Source: Dehalococcoidia bacterium
GTDB taxonomy: Bacteria; Chloroflexota; Dehalococcoidia; Lucifugimonadales; UBA3495
Assembly (NCBI GenBank): GCA_022827095.1
Contig: JAJDTP010000035.1
Location: 62,001 to 126,000 of the forward strand
DNA length: 64,000 nucleotides
Reading direction: 5' to 3'
Part shown: positions 48,773 through 56,678 of the stretch, in pieces
How positions within the stretch are numbered: position 1 is the first letter of the stretch
Layout of the letters: each line of letters opens with the position of its first letter
Position numbers and translations under genes: made by a program
Notes under the pieces: model-generated
The model's input: the letters and a program-made list of their open reading frames with translations, nothing else
What the model was told of the DNA's origin: nothing
The model's database searches: none

Positions 48773-49549
48773 ATGCGCGAAAACACTATGAAAAAGAAGC
48801 TGCGGGCCGGCCAACCGGTATTCGGCTCGATGATCACCTTCCCCTCGCCGGCGGTCGTCGAGATGCTCGGCTACCTCGGGTATGACTGGGTGCTCATTGA
48901 TAACGAACACGGGAACATAACCGTTGATCTGGCCGAGGATATGATCCGCGCCGCCGAATACTCGGGCACCGCCCCCATCGTCAGACCGGTCGGCAACCGC
49001 CCGGAGATTATCTCTCCCTTCCTGGACCGGGGCGCGTGGGGAGTACAAGTCCCCCATGTGAACACCGCCGAGGAAGCGCGAGCTGCAGTGGCCGCCGTCA
49101 AGTACTATCCCGACGGAGACCGCGGCCTCTTCAGCGGAGGCCGACCCGCCGAGTACGGGTTCAGCGGCGCCACGCCCGATTACGTAGCGGATGCGAACCG
49201 AAACACGCTGGTGTGCCTCATGCTGGAAGAGGTCGAGGCCATCGAGAACATTCCGGAACTGGTGAAAGTACCGGGCGTCGACGTGTATTTCATCGGAGCG
49301 GGTGACCTGTCCCAGAGCATGGGCTATCCGGGCCAGCAGACCCATCCGGAAGTCCAGGCGCTGGTGGAGAAGGGCGTACAGCAAATCGCAGCGTCCGGTA
49401 TCACCGCAGGGTGCAGCTGCCCGGATACCCTGGTGCCGCACTATCTCGAATTAGGCGTGCGATACTTCCACAACACCGTCGGCCGGTTGTTGCAGTCAGC
49501 CAGCGCAGAGTATCTGAACAACATGCGGGCGGCTGCGGACGGCCTGTAG
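48773..49549 (+). CDS. HpcH/HpaI family aldolase
   Basis: The 258-residue protein has an AGGAG ribosome-binding site 9 bases upstream. PVFGSMITFPSPAVVEMLGY, DWVLIDNEHGNITVDLAED (metal/catalytic region), RGAWGVQVPHVNTAEEARA and LMLEEVEAIENIPELVKV match class II pyruvate aldolases such as 2,4-dihydroxyhept-2-ene-1,7-dioate aldolase. It likely cleaves or forms a 2-oxo-4-hydroxy acid. The downstream gene begins 45 bases later. Confidence 0.9.
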   Translation: MRENTMKKKLRAGQPVFGSMITFPSPAVVEMLGYLGYDWVLIDNEHGNITVDLAEDMIRAAEYSGTAPIVRPVGNRPEIISPFLDRGAWGVQVPHVNTAEEARAAVAAVKYYPDGDRGLFSGGRPAEYGFSGATPDYVADANRNTLVCLMLEEVEAIENIPELVKVPGVDVYFIGAGDLSQSMGYPGQQTHPEVQALVEKGVQQIAASGITAGCSCPDTLVPHYLELGVRYFHNTVGRLLQSASAEYLNNMRAAADGL

Positions 49550-49594
49550 CCCGAAACCGAGCAACATTTCTCGCTGCCCAGAAAGGAGCAAGCC

Positions 49595-50176
49595 ATGACC
49601 AGCCCTGTAGATCCCAACCAGGTTTGTCTGACCGGCGAAAACTCGTTCATCCGGCTGGCGCAAGAAGCCGGCGGCGAGCAGACTACCCGCACCAGCCACT
49701 GGCGCATCCTCTGGTCGCCCGGCGGCGCGGGACACGTCCTGTTCCTCAAGAGCGCGGATTTGGAGCGTGATCCTGTGCGTGTCTATTCCGACAACATCGC
49801 CATGACGCGCTACCTCCAGGACGAAATCGAAAGTATGCTATTTCCGGAGTTCGCGGACCCCAACCTGCCGGTGATCCCCGCGGAGTTCAGCAGGTCCGGC
49901 GGCATCGAGAGCGCCTACAACGAGATCGTCGTTGCCTCCACCGAGACGGTTGTGCTTAGCTGGCACGACTTCCTGACGCCCTTCGTGCTCAACAACCCCG
50001 CCGGGCCTGAGTCTGGCCGCACGCACGGCGTGTACAGCTGCTTCTTCCCGGCTCGCAGCGCCCAGATTACAGTAGGCGACCGGGCACTGAGCGGGGTGGT
50101 GTCGTTGGAAGCGCGCGGCTCGGCCCAGAGCAGCACGGCGTGTTGCGCCTGGTCAGAGACCTGGGTTAAGCCATGA
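49595..50176 (+). CDS. Hypothetical protein (193 residues)
   Basis: The gene starts after AAAGGAG. Visible segments are SHWRILWSPGGAGHVLFLKS, DNIAMTRYLQDEIESMLFPE and NEIVVASTETVVLSWHDFLT; the C-terminus contains STACCAWSETW. No transmembrane or signal segment is seen, and no family is recognised. It follows the HpcH/HpaI aldolase on the same strand and converges with the halogenase-like gene, 15 bases away. Confidence 0.6.
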   Translation: MTSPVDPNQVCLTGENSFIRLAQEAGGEQTTRTSHWRILWSPGGAGHVLFLKSADLERDPVRVYSDNIAMTRYLQDEIESMLFPEFADPNLPVIPAEFSRSGGIESAYNEIVVASTETVVLSWHDFLTPFVLNNPAGPESGRTHGVYSCFFPARSAQITVGDRALSGVVSLEARGSAQSSTACCAWSETWVKP

Positions 50177-50191
50177 TGCGCTAACCCGGCC

Positions 50192-51772
50192 TCACGGCAA
50201 CGGGCAGATCGCGCCGTCGATGTACAGGATCTGCAGGGCCTGCAACGCGACTTGCTCGACCTGCTGTGTCGCGGCGGGTTCGAGTCCGTGACACAGGGTT
50301 GCGATCACCTCCGCGACGGTGGCCTCGCCGTCCAGCCCGAGCAGCAATCGGGCCACCAGCCCGCTGCACGGGAGTCCCTCCGGATGTCCGTCGGTTACCA
50401 ACCCGTAGCCCCACACGAAATCGCCGTCCGCCAGCACCGGTTGCCGCTGCAGGACGACCCCGTCCGCCAGACGCGGCCGGTCTTCCGGCCGCAGGGGATG
50501 TTCGCTCCGGCGCCGTCGTTCGGCCTCGACGTTGGTTACGCTTCGGCCGAAGGCAGCCGGCGCCAACCCGTGGGACAGCACGACCCGCTCGTATCCGCGA
50601 GGCGGTTGACCGGCCACCGCCTGGATGAACGACTGGCGCGGGCTCAGCGACGGGTCGTCGTCGAGCAGCCGGCGCGCCTCCCAGAAGTACGAGTCCACCG
50701 TCCGATTGCTGGAGTAGAACAATCTGGCTAACTCTCGAAAGTGGCCGTACTCCTTGTAGTACAACTGCTGGTACACCTGTCCTACCGGACCGGCCATTTC
50801 GGGATCGGACAAGACTGAAGCGACTGCGGCGGCGGCCAGGGTGGCCGACGTCAACGCCAGGTGTACGCCGGACGAAAACAGCGGATCGATGAAGCAGCCG
50901 GCATCACCCACCAGGATGTACCCCGGCCCGTAGAGCTCGCGGCAACGGTACGACCAGTCTCGGACGATTTCCGGGCCCGAGACGAGGCGGGCGTTTTCCA
51001 GCATCTGCGCGGTTTGCGGAGCGGCGGCAACCTGAGCATCCAGGAACCCACGCGCGCCAAGACGCCGGATGCCTTCCTGGCCGGTCTCGGAGTCCACCAC
51101 TGCGCCGACGCTGGACCATCCGTTACGCAGCGGGATGTTCCACATCCAGCCGTTGGATTGCGACTCGATCAGGATGTTGCCTTCGTCCGGGGCTTGGAGC
51201 CGGTCAGCGCCCTGGTAATACCCGTATACCGCCAGGTTACGGAAGAAATCGTCCCACTGTCGCAGACCCAACTGGCGCGAAAGCAGTCCGCCCTGCCCGC
51301 TGGCGTCGATGACGTACAACGCTGGCAGGGTTTCATCGCCGCATTGCACCGCGACCGCTGTGCCGGAGTCGTCGAAGACTACGCCGGTTGCCGCGCATCC
51401 CTCGCGCACGTCAACGCCGGCACTTCGAGCGTTTTCGAGCAGAATGGCGTCGAACTCGGGCCGCCACACCTGGTAGGAATGAGGGTTGGAAGCGTTGGTC
51501 TCGCTGAAGTACCAGCTCCACGGTTCCCGGTCCACGCCCCAAATCATGGTGGCGCCGCGCTTCACCACGAACCCGGCGCGCTCCACCGTGTCCAGCACGC
51601 CTAGATCCTGCAGGATGGGGATGCTGGCGGGAAGGAGCGATTCGCCCACGTGGTTCCGGGGGAAGCGTTCTCGCTCCAGCAGGGCGACCGGGTAACCACG
51701 ACGAGCCAGGAGGGTGCTCACGCACGAGCCAGCCGGGCCGCCGCCGATGACAACGATGGGTGGGTTTGGCAC
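50192..51772 (-). CDS. FAD-dependent halogenase-like oxidoreductase with C-terminal extension
   Basis: The 526-residue protein starts PPIVVIGGGPAGSCVSTLLA (FAD). It carries NGWMWNIPLRNGWSSVGAVV, fitting the WxWxIP motif of flavin-dependent halogenases, and later ILVGDAGCFIDPLFSSGVHL, matching the FxPxSxG motif of the PltA/CmlS-like branch. About 110 further residues (VVLQRQPVLADGDFVWGYGL, LLLGLDGEATVAEVIATLCH) resemble a PqqD-like winged-helix domain. It may chlorinate a phenol or pyrrole, possibly carrier-bound; it could instead be a related hydroxylase. No biosynthetic cluster surrounds it. Confidence 0.8.
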   Translation of the reverse strand: MPNPPIVVIGGGPAGSCVSTLLARRGYPVALLERERFPRNHVGESLLPASIPILQDLGVLDTVERAGFVVKRGATMIWGVDREPWSWYFSETNASNPHSYQVWRPEFDAILLENARSAGVDVREGCAATGVVFDDSGTAVAVQCGDETLPALYVIDASGQGGLLSRQLGLRQWDDFFRNLAVYGYYQGADRLQAPDEGNILIESQSNGWMWNIPLRNGWSSVGAVVDSETGQEGIRRLGARGFLDAQVAAAPQTAQMLENARLVSGPEIVRDWSYRCRELYGPGYILVGDAGCFIDPLFSSGVHLALTSATLAAAAVASVLSDPEMAGPVGQVYQQLYYKEYGHFRELARLFYSSNRTVDSYFWEARRLLDDDPSLSPRQSFIQAVAGQPPRGYERVVLSHGLAPAAFGRSVTNVEAERRRRSEHPLRPEDRPRLADGVVLQRQPVLADGDFVWGYGLVTDGHPEGLPCSGLVARLLLGLDGEATVAEVIATLCHGLEPAATQQVEQVALQALQILYIDGAICPLP

Positions 51773-51784
51773 AGGTGTTATTGA

Positions 51785-52228
51785 CTAGGCTAGCTGGGAG
51801 AGATGGGCAAAGGGATTTATCACCCGGAGACCGCCGTAGTCCTGCGTACTGCTCATATCTTCGGAATAAACGGCGTCACAGCCGAGCAAGCGAGCTGCCG
51901 CCAAGATTGCGCAGTCCCAATAGTTCAAGCCAAAGCGGCTACGAAGGGAGAAAGCATCCAGCACTAAGCCAGGCGTAATGTCCTGCACCGGAAAGCGCAA
52001 CAGTGCCGTATTGATAAACTCGGTTGTCTCCTCATGCGTAAGCTGCCACGACCCATTGGCACGCGTTGCTTGCACATAGAATTCCTGCATAACCTGGGCT
52101 GACAGGCCCAGTTCGCTTTCCGCCATCAGATCAAGGGCTATTAAGTCAAGGGCTATTAAGCGCTTGTCGGCATCTTCGGCTGAACGGCTTACGGCGTACA
52201 GAGGGATATTGGTGTCAACGAAGCGCAT
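51785..52228 (-). CDS. PIN-domain toxin (VapC-like ribonuclease)
   Basis: The 147-residue protein starts MRFVDTNIPLYAVSRSAED (first Asp), has VMQEFYVQAT (Glu) and FGLNYWDCAILAAARLLGCD and YSEDMSS (Asp residues), the four acidic positions of PIN ribonucleases. The segment LIALDLIALDLMAESE contains a 5-residue tandem duplication from a 15-bp DNA repeat at 52131-52160. It overlaps the antitoxin gene by 14 bases, the usual toxin-antitoxin layout. Confidence 0.88.
   Translation of the reverse strand: MRFVDTNIPLYAVSRSAEDADKRLIALDLIALDLMAESELGLSAQVMQEFYVQATRANGSWQLTHEETTEFINTALLRFPVQDITPGLVLDAFSLRSRFGLNYWDCAILAAARLLGCDAVYSEDMSSTQDYGGLRVINPFAHLSQLA
52131..52160. repeat. 15-bp perfect tandem repeat inside the PIN toxin gene
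   Basis: TCAAGGGCTATTAAG occurs twice in direct succession and inserts LIALD in frame. This is typical of recent slippage. Confidence 0.9.
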
Positions 52229-52490
52229 TGCGGTCGTGCAACTCGTCGCGCGTCAGTTTTTCTCCCGGCTGGACGTCCTTGCCTTCAGCCTTACGCCGAG
52301 CGTCAATGCGAACCAACAGGTCGTACGTCTGCTGGCGCAGGATCTCCGCTTCGGCCTCGGAAATAGGCTTGGGCAGTAAATGGGCCATGCGTGCGGTGAC
52401 CCACTCCTCCACTGAGGTTCCCACGGCCTCGGCGTTGCGCTGGTAGTAGCGGTAGGTCTCGTCGTCCACGGATATGATGATGTCTTTCAT
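52215..52490 (-). CDS. Antitoxin (VapB-like, ribbon-helix-helix)
   Basis: The 91-residue product from ATG 52490 (MKDIIISVDDETYRYYQRNA) begins with the RHH strand and helix (SVDDETYRYYQRNAEAVGTS and VEEWVTARM). The C-terminal half EAEILRQQTYDLLVRIDARR is the toxin-binding tail. It precedes and overlaps the PIN toxin gene. GAGG precedes the ATG. Confidence 0.82.
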   Translation of the reverse strand: MKDIIISVDDETYRYYQRNAEAVGTSVEEWVTARMAHLLPKPISEAEAEILRQQTYDLLVRIDARRKAEGKDVQPGEKLTRDELHDRNALR

Positions 52491-52533
52491 AGCGCAGCCT
52501 CGCCTGTACAGCATAGCATGGCCGATCCGACGG

Positions 52534-54177
52534 CTAGTGATAATACTGCGAGAACACCGGCTCTTCGCGGGTGATGATTTCCAGCACGCAGGGTTGACCG
52601 GTCGAGGAGATTTCCTTGGCCCTCTCGATGGCGGGACCGACTTCGTCTGGATCGGTCACGTGCTGGGAATAGGCGCCCAGGGCTTCGGCCATGCGGGCGT
52701 ACTCGCCGGTGACGTACTTGGTGCCATACCGTTCCGTCGCTACCGGAATGTTCTTCTCGTAGCCGCCCATGGCGCCGTTGTTCACGATCACGGTGATGAT
52801 TCCGAGCTTTTCGCGCGCCGCCGTCTCGAAGTCCGTTCCGGCCATGCCGACCGCAACGTCGCCCATCAGGTTGACGCAGGTCTTCTCCGGGAAGGCCACT
52901 TTCGCGCCCATGGCGTAACCCAGGCCGCTGCCCAGCTGGGTCGAGTTGCCCCACCCGATGTACCCCCGGGGAGTGGTGGCCGCGTAAAAGGGTACGATCT
53001 GATCCCGCGGGTTACCGGAATCATGGGTGACGATGCTGTTGGCCTTGTCCAGGCGGGCGTTCAATTCGTAGACCACGCGGTACGGGCTGATGGGAACGTC
53101 TTTGCTGGAAAGCCGGGGCATCCATTCGGCCAGCCACTCTTGCCGCACCTGCCTGACTTCGGCGGCCACGGATTCGTCGCCGCGCCGGCCGGTTTCGCTC
53201 AGTCGATCTTTGACTTCCTCGATCAATTGGCCGAGGACCAGTTTCGCGTCGCCGACGATGATCTCGTCCAGCGGGTACTCACCGTTCAGGTCTTTTTCGT
53301 CGATGGTGGATTGGATGACGGTCTTGCCGGATGGAACGGGCGCTGACGCCAGGGTTTTCTGGAAGCTCGTCCCGATGCCGAAAACCACGTCGCTCTTCGC
53401 CAGGAATTCGCCGACCATTTTCGTGCCCGTGTTGCCGCCAGCGCCCAGGGCCAGGGGGTGGTTTTCCGGGAAACCGCTTTTGCCCAGCGTGGTGGTCATG
53501 GTCGGCGCGTTCAGCAACTCGGCTAGTTCCACCAATTCCGGTGTGGCCTCGGCGTAGAGCACCCCCTGGCCGGCGTAGATTACGGGCCGGCGAGCGTTCA
53601 CCAGCGACTCGGCGACGCGGGAAACATCTCGTGGGTCGCCGGCTGAGCGATGCTTCTGCTGCGGCAGATAGTGGAATTGCTCTTCGGAGATCTCGCCGGC
53701 CAGCACGTCGTTCGGCATCTCCACCAGTACAGGGTAAGGCCGCCCGGTACGAAGTTGGGTGTAAGCGCGACGCATCATCTCGGGTATGCGTTCCGTGTGG
53801 TTGGCCGAGTCGGCCCATTTGGTGACGCCCTCGTAATTCCTGACGGCGTCAAAATCGGACGACATGCCGTGCCGTCGCGTCCCCGGGTGGTTGGGCACCA
53901 TCAGCAGGGGTGAGGAGTCCGCATACGCTTGCGCGACCCCGGAGAAGGCGTTTTCGATGCCTGGACCACCCTGGACGATGACCACGCCGTTCTTGTTGCC
54001 ATTATTGACCCGACTGTACGCGTCGGCCATGTTGACCGCGGTACGCTCCATGCGAGAGATGATCGGCCGTATGCCGGCCGCCGCGCAGGCGTCGATCAGG
54101 ATGTTGTTGGGAAAGCAGAAAACGACGTCCACGCCCTCCCGGGCCAGAATGTTGGCGAACGCGGTCTTTCCGTCCAT
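52534..54177 (-). CDS. Thiamine diphosphate-dependent enzyme (acetolactate synthase-like)
   Basis: The 547-residue protein has MDGKTAFANILAREGVDVVF (PYR domain), SRMERTAVNMADAYSR with the catalytic Glu, a central nucleotide-fold domain (VNARRPVIYAGQGVLY) and the PP domain NLMGDVAVGMAGTDFETAAR with GD...N. This is the acetolactate synthase/oxalyl-CoA decarboxylase superfamily; relatives with the start FCFPNNILIDACAAAG are often uncharacterised. The reaction is unknown. It stands beside the IS element. Confidence 0.85.
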   Translation of the reverse strand: MDGKTAFANILAREGVDVVFCFPNNILIDACAAAGIRPIISRMERTAVNMADAYSRVNNGNKNGVVIVQGGPGIENAFSGVAQAYADSSPLLMVPNHPGTRRHGMSSDFDAVRNYEGVTKWADSANHTERIPEMMRRAYTQLRTGRPYPVLVEMPNDVLAGEISEEQFHYLPQQKHRSAGDPRDVSRVAESLVNARRPVIYAGQGVLYAEATPELVELAELLNAPTMTTTLGKSGFPENHPLALGAGGNTGTKMVGEFLAKSDVVFGIGTSFQKTLASAPVPSGKTVIQSTIDEKDLNGEYPLDEIIVGDAKLVLGQLIEEVKDRLSETGRRGDESVAAEVRQVRQEWLAEWMPRLSSKDVPISPYRVVYELNARLDKANSIVTHDSGNPRDQIVPFYAATTPRGYIGWGNSTQLGSGLGYAMGAKVAFPEKTCVNLMGDVAVGMAGTDFETAAREKLGIITVIVNNGAMGGYEKNIPVATERYGTKYVTGEYARMAEALGAYSQHVTDPDEVGPAIERAKEISSTGQPCVLEIITREEPVFSQYYH

Positions 54178-54257
54178 GCAGTTGTCCTCCGTTGGATGTC
54201 GATAGCCTGGTCATTATACCCGCCATCTGATGATCGTTGGCAGACGAGGGGTGGAAC

Positions 54258-55445
54258 CAGGGCAATCGCGTCTTATCCGAGGAGGACTGTGAGCGGGTAG
54301 TCCTCATCCCAACCGGCGTTGAGGCGTTTGCCCTGGATGCCCACTTTCAGGGTTGTCTCGTTCTTCAGCAGGTTGTGTCCGATCTGCCGCAGGGTGTTGA
54401 TGTTCTGTGCGCCATGGTCCTTGCGCACTCGGCACTGATCTTCCCGAAAGGTCACGTCCAGGGTCCAGTGCAACGAGTTTTCGATGCTCCAGTGGCTTCT
54501 GATGACGGCCAGGGAGTTGTTCTGCTGAGGCTGCCAGGCTGCTGATGTAGTAGCGGGGCTGACGGATAGCGCCCTCATGGGTTTGACGATGGCCCACCAC
54601 CCTGACGGCGGCTTTCAGTTGTGGCCATTGCCCCTGGGGGTCCAGATAGTCCAGGCCGTCCTGATCGGTGATGACCCAGCATTCCCGGCGTTCCACCCGT
54701 CCGTGACCCTTGTCCACGGTTTCAGTGTGGTCATGGGAAACTCCGTCAAAGCCGAATGCCTCGGCCCCCTCGAACAGGTCCTGAATACTCTCGTGCAGTT
54801 GTCCCTGGTTCTCTTTCACCGCCAGCACGTAGTCGGCGCCGCCCTGGATGATTTGCTGGGCGATCTCCCGCTGGCAGCCCATGGCGTCGATGGTTACGAT
54901 GCAACCATGCAAGTCCAGCAGCTGGGGAATGGCGGTGATCTCGTTGGATTTTTCGTCAGTCTTGACCTGACCCTGTGGATAGCCCCCCTTATTACCGGCC
55001 CGGTCATAAGAACGTCGGGCGGTCTTGCCGTCAATGGCCACCACCTCGCCGGGGAGCAGTTCAGCGATGGCCTGGGTCCATGAGATGAAGCAGTTCTGCA
55101 ACTGCACTGGGTCCAGACGAGCGAAGACATCCCCGAAGGTGTCGTGGGATGGAATGCCGTGGGGCAGTTCCAGAAAGCTCTGAAACCAGGCCAGCTTGCT
55201 CCTGCCGAAAAGCTCGATATGGACCCAGGAATCGGCGCCGCAGATAGTGGCACAGATGGCGATGGTCAGGATGTCCACCAGATTGTGCCGTCGGGTGCGT
55301 TCTACTCGGGGGTCGTCCAGCTCAGCGAAATGCTCGAGAATGGTTTGCCTTGGCTGACTGTGCCATGTCCTCCTACCTCCACGTCCTCAACGATTATCGG
55401 TCATTATCACATTTATAAAAATATGATTAAGACGCGATTGCCCTG
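54258..55445. mobile_element. ISAs1-family insertion sequence (1,188 bp)
   Basis: Perfect 18-bp terminal inverted repeats lie at 54258-54275 (CAGGGCAATCGCGTCTTA) and 55428-55445. The length fits the ISAs1 family (about 1.2 kb). A clean target-site duplication is not seen; flanks GGGGTGG and GGCGTGG are only similar. The single transposase gene inside is broken by two apparent frameshifts. Confidence 0.88.
54273..55366 (-). pseudogene. ISAs1-family transposase, frameshifted
   Basis: The ATG at 55366 has GGAGG 9 bases upstream (MAQSAKA). One base later than expected the frame shifts into TILEHFAELDDPRVERTRRH and continues through MDILTIAICATICG, VVAIDGKTARRSYD (first Asp) and CIVTIDAMGCQREIAQQIIQ (second Asp) to YYISSLAA. 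A second shift near 54550 moves the frame to IRSHWSIENSLHWTLDVTF, which holds the catalytic Glu. The stop lies in the terminal repeat. With both shifts no single chain has the full DDE triad, so it is probably inactive, unless frameshifting is programmed. Confidence 0.82.
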
Positions 55446-55546
55446 GGCGTGGTCGGTTCACCTCGGTCAACCCCGCAGCAGTAACGTGTGTCCGGAAGGA
55501 CTCCCTTATGCCAAGGGGACTGCCGCCCCCGCATCAAGTGCGGGGC

Positions 55547-55570
55547 GACGTTGCTGCGCTCGCAATGGCA
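55547..55570. repeat. Partial copy of the TGTCATTGCGAGC repeat
   Basis: GACGTTGCTGCGCTCGCAATGG resembles the right part of the copies at 35199 and 35261 and follows a GC dyad (CCCGCA...TGCGGGG). It lies in the short gap 55446-55643, where nothing else is seen. Confidence 0.5.
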
Positions 55571-55643
55571 CTGTCCCCGTAAGTCTGAACAGTTACGTGG
55601 ATTCGCGTTATGATAAAGCCCAACGTTGTCAGGAGGAGTTGAG

Positions 55644-56078
55644 ATGCCCGAGTATATTCCGTCGACCAGGGATTGGGTGCGAGAGCAAGTCGATTTGTAC
55701 GAAAGTAGCGGCGGTACCGAAGGGACCACGCTGCGAGACACGGGCCTGCCCGTAATCATCGTTACCAACCGTGGCAACAAGACCGGGGCCATTCGCAAAA
55801 CCCCGCTGATGCGCGTGAAGGTCGGCGACGCCTACGTGCTGGTGGGTTCGCAGGGAGGTGCGCCACGCAATCCCGTGTGGGTTTACAACCTCCGCGCTGA
55901 CGCAGATGTCGAAATACGGGACGAGATGGCTGTGTACTCCATGCGCGTCCGCGAAGTCACCGACTCGGACGAACGCGCCCGCCTTTGGGCCGCATCCGTC
56001 GAGGCGTTTCCTCCTTACGAGGAATACCAGGGCCGCACTTCAAGAACGATACCGGTTTTCGTGGCGGAACCGGTCTGA
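55644..56078 (+). CDS. F420-type deazaflavin-dependent nitroreductase/quinone reductase (DUF385)
   Basis: The 144-residue product from ATG 55644 (MPEYIPSTRDWVREQVDLYE; AGGAGGAG upstream). PVIIVTNRGNKTGAIRKTPL, VLVGSQGGAPRNPVWVYNLR and FPPYEEYQGRTSRTIPVFV match the split-barrel deazaflavin-dependent reductase family. It probably uses reduced F420 to reduce quinones or nitro compounds. This supports F420 use in the host (inference). Confidence 0.9.
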   Translation: MPEYIPSTRDWVREQVDLYESSGGTEGTTLRDTGLPVIIVTNRGNKTGAIRKTPLMRVKVGDAYVLVGSQGGAPRNPVWVYNLRADADVEIRDEMAVYSMRVREVTDSDERARLWAASVEAFPPYEEYQGRTSRTIPVFVAEPV

Positions 56079-56168
56079 TCAGATCGCGCGAATCCGATCG
56101 TGCGGGGGTGTTCGGCGTCGGCATCGGCGCCGAGACCCTTGATTTTCCGATTCAGGCGGTGAAAATCG

Positions 56169-56197
56169 TTGTTTGCCGCCGTTGATGCCAGTATAGT
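56169..56197 (+). promoter_or_regulatory. Possible promoter for the zinc-ribbon gene
   Basis: TTGTTT (56169-56174), a 17-base spacer and TATAGT (56192-56197) lie about 115 bases before the GTG at 56311. Confidence 0.4.
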
Positions 56198-56310
56198 AAT
56201 GGCAGCAAAATTGCGCCGGTTCTCCTTCCTTGGGTATTGTAATCGCTGTGCCCGACGAAACAGACCTAGCGTGTGCACCGCGATTACCAAACCAGGCCGG
56301 AGGATTAACC

Positions 56311-56625
56311 GTGGCCCTTTCCGACATGACCCTTCAATGCAGCGACTGCGGAGCAGAGTTTCTCTTCACCGTAGGCGAGCAGGAATTCTATGCCTCGCGA
56401 GGCTTCACCAACTATCCCAAACGGTGTGTTTCGTGCAGGAACGCTCGGCGAGGGCAGCCTCGTGACAACTTCGGCGGCGGTGGCGGCGGATTTGGCGGCG
56501 GCCAGCGGGAATCTTTCCCCATCGTTTGCAGCAATTGCGGAGTGGATGCGACCGTTCCGTTCCGTCCGCGCGGCGACCGCCCGGTGTACTGCAGCGATTG
56601 CTTTAGCCGGATGCGAAATTCCTGA
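56311..56625 (+). CDS. Double CxxC zinc-ribbon protein with Gly-rich linker
   Basis: The 104-residue product from GTG 56311 (VALSDMTLQCSDCG; GGAGG 7 bases upstream). It contains two zinc-ribbon-like units: CSDCGAEF...CVSCRNARRG and CSNCGVDATVPF...CSDCF, separated by a Gly-rich linker (NFGGGGGGFGGGQRE). Proteins of this layout are common, uncharacterised and possibly nucleic-acid-binding. A longer frame from 56230 lacks a ribosome-binding site. Confidence 0.78.
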   Translation: MALSDMTLQCSDCGAEFLFTVGEQEFYASRGFTNYPKRCVSCRNARRGQPRDNFGGGGGGFGGGQRESFPIVCSNCGVDATVPFRPRGDRPVYCSDCFSRMRNS

Positions 56626-56678
56626 GGCCGGCGTCGTGGCCTCAGGCTCGATTCGGACCTGAAACCGTCGCGACCGCC

